Below the pieces are notes generated by a model, which saw nothing but the letters and a program-made list of their open reading frames with translations, had not been told where the DNA came from and searched no databases. Below are positions 7,898 through 11,070 of a stretch of 11,070 nucleotides of DNA, in pieces (position 1 is the first letter of the stretch; each line of letters starts with the position of its first letter). The DNA lies in contig JBDLPS010000026.1 of NCBI GenBank assembly GCA_039800965.1, positions 1 to 11,070 on the forward strand, given 5' to 3'. Position numbers and translations under genes: made by a program. The stretch is from ZC4RG30 sp039800965 (GTDB lineage: Bacteria; Pseudomonadota; Gammaproteobacteria; Steroidobacterales; Steroidobacteraceae).

Positions 7898-10515
7898 CCC
7901 AAGCCAAGCCGACCACTGCCGCCGAAATCCGGCGCGCCTTCCTCGATTTCTTCGCCGATGCCGGCCACAGCGCGGTGGCTTCAAGCTCCCTCGTGCCAGG
8001 CAACGACCCGACGCTGTTGTTCACCAACGCGGGCATGGTCCAGTTCAAGGACGTGTTCCTGGGAAAGGACCATCGGTCTTATACGAGGGCGGCGTCCAGC
8101 CAGCGTTGCGTGCGCGCCGGTGGCAAGCACAACGATCTCGAGAATGTCGGTTATACCGCCCGTCATCACACCTTCTTCGAGATGCTGGGCAACTTCAGCT
8201 TCGGCGACTACTTCAAGCGTGAAGCGATCCGTTATGCCTGGGAGTTCCTGACCGTTCGCCTCGGCATCGATCCGAAGCGCCTCTGGGTCACCGTCTACAA
8301 GGACGATGACGAGGCTGCAAGGATCTGGCTGGAGGAAATGGGCGTGCCGGCAGATCGTTTCACGCGTCTCGGCGAAAAATCCAACTTCTGGTCGATGGGT
8401 GACACGGGGCCCTGCGGTCCCTGCACCGAGATTTTCTACGACCACGGCGAACACATCTTCGGCGGCCCGCCGGGTTCGCCGGACGAGGATGGCGATCGCT
8501 ACGTGGAAGTCTGGAACCTGGTTTTCATGCAGTACGACCGTTCGGCGGACGGCACGATGACGCCGTTGCCGAAGCCCTCCGTCGACACCGGCATGGGGCT
8601 GGAGCGCATTTCTGCCGTCATGCAGGGCGTGCAGTCGAACTACGACATCGACCTGTTCCGTCATCTGGTCGACGAGGCCGCCAAGCGGGTCGCCGCTGCC
8701 GACCTGTCGAGCCCTTCGCTGCGCGTGATCGCCGACCATATCCGTGCGAGTTCTTTCCTGGTCGCCGATGGCGTCCTGCCCTCCAACGAGGGCCGGGGTT
8801 ACGTGTTGCGCCGGATCATGCGTCGCGCGATGCGCCACGGGCACAAGTTCGGCGCCGAACCGACGTTCTTCGCGGATCTCGTGCCGCCGCTCGTGGCGGT
8901 GATGGGCGATGCCTATCCTGAGCTTCGCGAGAAGATGGGTTTCATCCGCAGCGTCCTCCTGAAGGAGGGCGAGCAGTTCGCCCGTACGCTTGCCACGGGC
9001 ATGGGCCTGCTGGATGAAGCGATCGCCGGCCTGGGTGACGGCAAGGTGCTGGATGGCGATACGGCGTTCCGCCTCTACGACACCTATGGGTTCCCGGTGG
9101 ACCTGACGGCCGATATCGCGCGTGAGCGCGGGCTGGTGCTGGACCAGGCGGGTTTCGATGCGGCCATGGAGGCACAGCGCGAGCGTGCCCGCGCCGCGAG
9201 CCGTTTCGGCGTGGATCTGCGCGGCGGTGCTGACCTTGGCATGACCACCGTCTTCACGGGATACGACACGACGGAAGACGTGGGCGTGGTGACGGCCTTG
9301 CTCAAGGGTGGCCAGACGGTCGACCACCTCGAACTGGGCGAGGAGGGCGAGGTCGTGCTCGACCGCACGCCTTTCTACGCGGAATCCGGCGGTCAGGTCG
9401 GCGACACCGGAGACCTCGCCGGTGACCATGCCACTTTCGCGGTCGACGACACGCGCAAGCGGGGCACCGCGTCCACGCACATCGGACGTGTGAGCCACGG
9501 ACGCATCAGCGTCGGCGATCGTCTTGCCGCGAAGGTCGATGGTGCGCGTCGCGACCATACCCGCCGCAACCATACCGCTACCCACCTGTTGCACGCCGCC
9601 CTGCGCAAAGTGTTGGGTGCGCACGTCACGCAGAAGGGTTCGCTGGTTGCGCCGGACAAGCTGCGTTTCGATTTCGCGCATTTCCAGGCTGTCGGAGCGG
9701 ACGAACTGCGCGCCATCGAGCAGCTGGTGAATGCTGAGATCCGGGCGAACGCGATGGCCGAAACGCGCGTGATGGCGCATGACGCGGCTGTTGCCGCTGG
9801 TGCGATGGCCCTGTTCGGCGAGAAATACGCCGACGAAGTGCGCGTGCTGAAGGTCGGTGAATTTTCGATGGAGCTTTGCGGTGGCACCCACGTGGGCCGC
9901 TCGGGGGATATCGGCCTGTTCAAGATCGTCGCCGAGGGTGGCGTTGCCGCCGGCGTGCGGCGCGTCGAGGCGGTGACGGGCCAGGGCGCGCTCGAATACG
10001 TCGTGCAGACCGAGGATATCCTGCGTGGTGTGGCAGGTCTGGTCCATGGCACGCGCGATACGGTCACTGCGCGCATCCAGGACAGCCTCGAGCAGGTCAA
10101 GTCACTCGAGAAGCAGCTCCGCCAGCTCAAGGACAAGCTCGCATCCGGACAGGGCGGCGATCTCGCGGCCGGTGCCGTGGAGGTCGCTGGCGTGAAGGTC
10201 GTGGCGACGCAGGTCGATGGCGCCGATGCAGGTGCATTGCGCAACGCGGTGGACCAGCTCAAGGACCGCCTGAAATCGGCGGTCATCGTGCTGGCTTCCG
10301 TGGCCGGTCCGGACAAGATCATCCTCGTCGCCGGCGTGACCGCCGACCAGGTCGGCACGCTCAAGGCTGGAGAGATCGTGGGTGCGGTGGCGGCCCAGGT
10401 CGGCGGCAAGGGTGGCGGTCGACCGGACTTCGCGCAGGCTGGTGGCAACCAGCCCGCGGCCTTGGCGGCTGCGCTGGCGACGGTCGAGTCCTTCGTCCGG
10501 TCCAGGTTGGGCTGA
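7894..10515 (+). CDS. alaS: Alanine--tRNA ligase
   Basis: A full-length AlaRS of 873 residues (E. coli 876) that charges tRNA-Ala with alanine in the cytoplasm. Class II catalytic features are in the N-terminal part: RRAFLDFFADAGH near the start, NAGMVQFKDVFLG, motif 2 around HHTFFEMLGNFSFGDYFK (91-108) and motif 3 DTGMGLERIS (231-240). The editing domain, which clears Ser- and Gly-tRNA-Ala, keeps its zinc ligands: HTATH (H560, H564) and CGGTH (C662, H666). A coiled-coil stretch (about 735-755) precedes the C-Ala domain, whose glycine-rich end has GGKGGGRPDFAQAGG (about 834-848). The gene overlaps recX by ATGA, implying translational coupling, and csrA follows after 23 bases. The same recX-alaS-csrA order is known in E. 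coli. Confidence 0.99.
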   Translation: MTQAKPTTAAEIRRAFLDFFADAGHSAVASSSLVPGNDPTLLFTNAGMVQFKDVFLGKDHRSYTRAASSQRCVRAGGKHNDLENVGYTARHHTFFEMLGNFSFGDYFKREAIRYAWEFLTVRLGIDPKRLWVTVYKDDDEAARIWLEEMGVPADRFTRLGEKSNFWSMGDTGPCGPCTEIFYDHGEHIFGGPPGSPDEDGDRYVEVWNLVFMQYDRSADGTMTPLPKPSVDTGMGLERISAVMQGVQSNYDIDLFRHLVDEAAKRVAAADLSSPSLRVIADHIRASSFLVADGVLPSNEGRGYVLRRIMRRAMRHGHKFGAEPTFFADLVPPLVAVMGDAYPELREKMGFIRSVLLKEGEQFARTLATGMGLLDEAIAGLGDGKVLDGDTAFRLYDTYGFPVDLTADIARERGLVLDQAGFDAAMEAQRERARAASRFGVDLRGGADLGMTTVFTGYDTTEDVGVVTALLKGGQTVDHLELGEEGEVVLDRTPFYAESGGQVGDTGDLAGDHATFAVDDTRKRGTASTHIGRVSHGRISVGDRLAAKVDGARRDHTRRNHTATHLLHAALRKVLGAHVTQKGSLVAPDKLRFDFAHFQAVGADELRAIEQLVNAEIRANAMAETRVMAHDAAVAAGAMALFGEKYADEVRVLKVGEFSMELCGGTHVGRSGDIGLFKIVAEGGVAAGVRRVEAVTGQGALEYVVQTEDILRGVAGLVHGTRDTVTARIQDSLEQVKSLEKQLRQLKDKLASGQGGDLAAGAVEVAGVKVVATQVDGADAGALRNAVDQLKDRLKSAVIVLASVAGPDKIILVAGVTADQVGTLKAGEIVGAVAAQVGGKGGGRPDFAQAGGNQPAALAAALATVESFVRSRLG

Positions 10516-10538
10516 AGTCCTCCGGGGAGAGTGCGAGC

Positions 10539-10751
10539 ATGCTGATTCTGACCCGCCGCGTCGGTGAGACGGTGATGATCGGGGAGGAGGTCACCGTGAC
10601 CGTCCTCGGCGTCAAGGGGAACCAGGTGAGGATCGGCGTCAACGCGCCGAAGCATGTGTCGGTTCACCGCGAGGAGATCTTCCAGCGGATCCAGGGCGAG
10701 GATGCCCAGGATGGCGGGGAAGGGCTGGAAGGGGATGCCGGTAACAGCTGA
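10539..10751 (+). CDS. csrA: Carbon storage regulator CsrA
   Basis: A 70-residue dimeric RNA-binding protein that controls translation and stability of many mRNAs by binding GGA motifs near ribosome binding sites. The conserved core MLILTRRVGE is at 1-10, VKGNQVRIGVNAPK at 25-38 and VHREEIFQRIQ at 42-52. The RNA-contact residues L4, R6, R31 and R44 are all present. The C-terminus carries a further Gly/Asp/Glu-rich tail (about 53-70), making it longer than the 61-residue E. coli form but similar in length to what I recall for Xanthomonas CsrA. ATG 10539 has GGAG at 10526-10529, nine bases upstream. With only 23 bases after alaS it is either co-transcribed or driven from a promoter inside alaS. 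In this class of bacteria CsrA and c-di-GMP enzymes often regulate each other, so the GGDEF-EAL gene at 840-3173 is a conceivable but unproven target. Confidence 0.97.
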   Translation: MLILTRRVGETVMIGEEVTVTVLGVKGNQVRIGVNAPKHVSVHREEIFQRIQGEDAQDGGEGLEGDAGNS

Positions 10752-10761
10752 TCCGCTGCTT

Positions 10762-10790
10762 TTGCCTTTGATCTGGGGCGCCAGTATGAT
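10762..10790 (+). promoter_or_regulatory. Promoter of the tRNA-Ser gene
   Basis: TTGCCT (10762-10767), 17 bases, TATGAT (10785-10790) is a good sigma70 match. The bases after the -10 (CCCCGCCC, 10791-10798) form a GC-rich discriminator, typical of stable-RNA promoters under stringent control. Transcription would start near 10797, giving a leader of about 45 bases before the mature tRNA. Confidence 0.75.
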
Positions 10791-10843
10791 CCCCGCCCTT
10801 GTCCGGCCAGCCGCGCAGTCCTTGCGCTGCCGGCGGCAGTGAC

Positions 10844-10934
10844 GGAGAGATGGCCGAGTGGTCGAAGGCGCACCCCTGCTAAGGGTGTAAGGGTCAAAAG
10901 CCCTTCGAGGGTTCGAATCCCTCTCTCTCCGCCA
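10844..10934 (+). tRNA. tRNA-Ser (anticodon GCU)
   Basis: A complete class II tRNA of 91 bases including encoded CCA. The acceptor stem pairs GGAGAGA (10844-10850) with TCTCTCC (10924-10930), then G and CCA (10931-10934). The anticodon stem CACCC/GGGTG closes the loop CTGCTAA, with the anticodon GCT at 10878-10880, reading AGC/AGU serine codons. The long variable arm (around AAGGGTCAAAAGCCCTT) and the T arm GAGGG-TTCGAAT-CCCTC complete the fold. Its place just after csrA matches serV in E. coli. Confidence 0.98.
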
Positions 10935-10950
10935 GATCCTTTTTAGGATC
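10935..10950 (+). terminator. Weak hairpin after the tRNA
   Basis: GATCCT (10935-10940), TTTT, AGGATC (10945-10950) forms a six-pair stem directly after the CCA end. It may help end or process the tRNA transcript. The T-run lies in the loop instead of after the stem, so it is not a standard intrinsic terminator. Confidence 0.35.
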
Positions 10951-10976
10951 AATGAGTTGGGCGCTGTCTGCTGTCC

Positions 10977-10998
10977 TACCCATCCGCGTACCCATCCG
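10977..10998. repeat. Direct repeat TACCCATCCG, two copies 12 bases apart
   Basis: Perfect 10-base copies lie at 10977-10986 and 10989-10998, separated by CG. A partial CCCATCC recurs at 11033-11039 and TACCC at 11054-11058. The tail 10935-11070 holds no supported gene. Short direct repeats of this kind just after a tRNA 3' end are the pattern of integrase arm-binding sites near an attachment site, but no integrase is visible within the window. Confidence 0.6.
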
Positions 10999-11070
10999 TT
11001 TGCGGCAGCTTCGTGGCGGCATCCTTCGTCGGCCCATCCCGACGACGTCGTGAGTACCCCCGCGTTCGAT

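Noticed and set aside
7981..10047. 688-codon open frame on the minus strand opposite alaS
   Set aside because: alaS is certain on the + strand and the antisense product has no family features; long antisense frames are expected at this base composition.
10745..10764. CAGC-TGATCC-GCTG followed by CTTTTG as a csrA terminator
   Set aside because: Only four base pairs and a short, interrupted T-run; it also runs into the tRNA promoter.
9393..10952. 519-codon minus-strand frame beginning with RRERDSNPRRAF
   Set aside because: The start is a translation of the tRNA-Ser gene in antisense, a well-known false protein; the rest is antisense to csrA and alaS.
10951..11052. Short 33-codon frame beginning at ATG after the tRNA
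   Set aside because: No ribosome binding site, and its sequence covers the TACCCATCCG repeats; it looks like chance.
11050..11070. Possible gene start GTG at 11050 (MSTPAFD)
   Set aside because: Only seven codons before the window ends and no ribosome binding site; it cannot be supported.

Overview
The window is GC-rich, tightly packed bacterial chromosome, most likely from a gammaproteobacterium. The strongest evidence is the right half, where pncC, recA, recX, alaS, csrA and tRNA-Ser(GCU) follow each other on the + strand. This is the same order known around recA in Escherichia coli. The 70-residue CsrA and the RecX/RecA sequences look close to the Xanthomonadales/Nevskiales part of the class, but RecA lacks the extra residues I associate with Xanthomonas RecA. 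The placement below class level is therefore tentative.

Layout. (1) 1-3173: a signalling pair, the C-terminal part of a FIST-domain sensor (cut by the left edge) followed 14 bases later by a soluble GAF-PAS-GGDEF-EAL protein with all recognisable catalytic motifs intact. (2) 3206-4519: a 12-TM-like carrier related to MFS or ATP/ADP-translocase-like proteins. (3) 4535-5671, minus strand: a PLP-dependent class V aminotransferase, convergent with the carrier. (4) 5764-7897: pncC, then recA behind a perfect LexA box, then recX, which probably starts upstream of the first ATG. (5) 7894-10751: alaS, overlapping recX by ATGA, then csrA. (6) 10762-10934: a stable-RNA-type promoter and a class II tRNA-Ser(GCU) with encoded CCA. 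(7) 10935-11070: a short gene-free tail with a small hairpin and two 10-base direct repeats 12 bases apart, a possible footprint of an element integrated at the tRNA.

How the genes work together: recA and recX form an SOS-inducible recombinase/modulator pair. recX and alaS are translationally coupled or at least overlapping, and alaS-csrA may be partly co-transcribed, linking DNA repair, translation and post-transcriptional control in one conserved block. The left end is a separate c-di-GMP signalling module. No gene-free stretch exceeds 300 bases. I found no CRISPR array, insertion sequence or clearly novel multi-gene system. The most unusual observations are the apparent CTG start of recX and the repeats just downstream of the tRNA.
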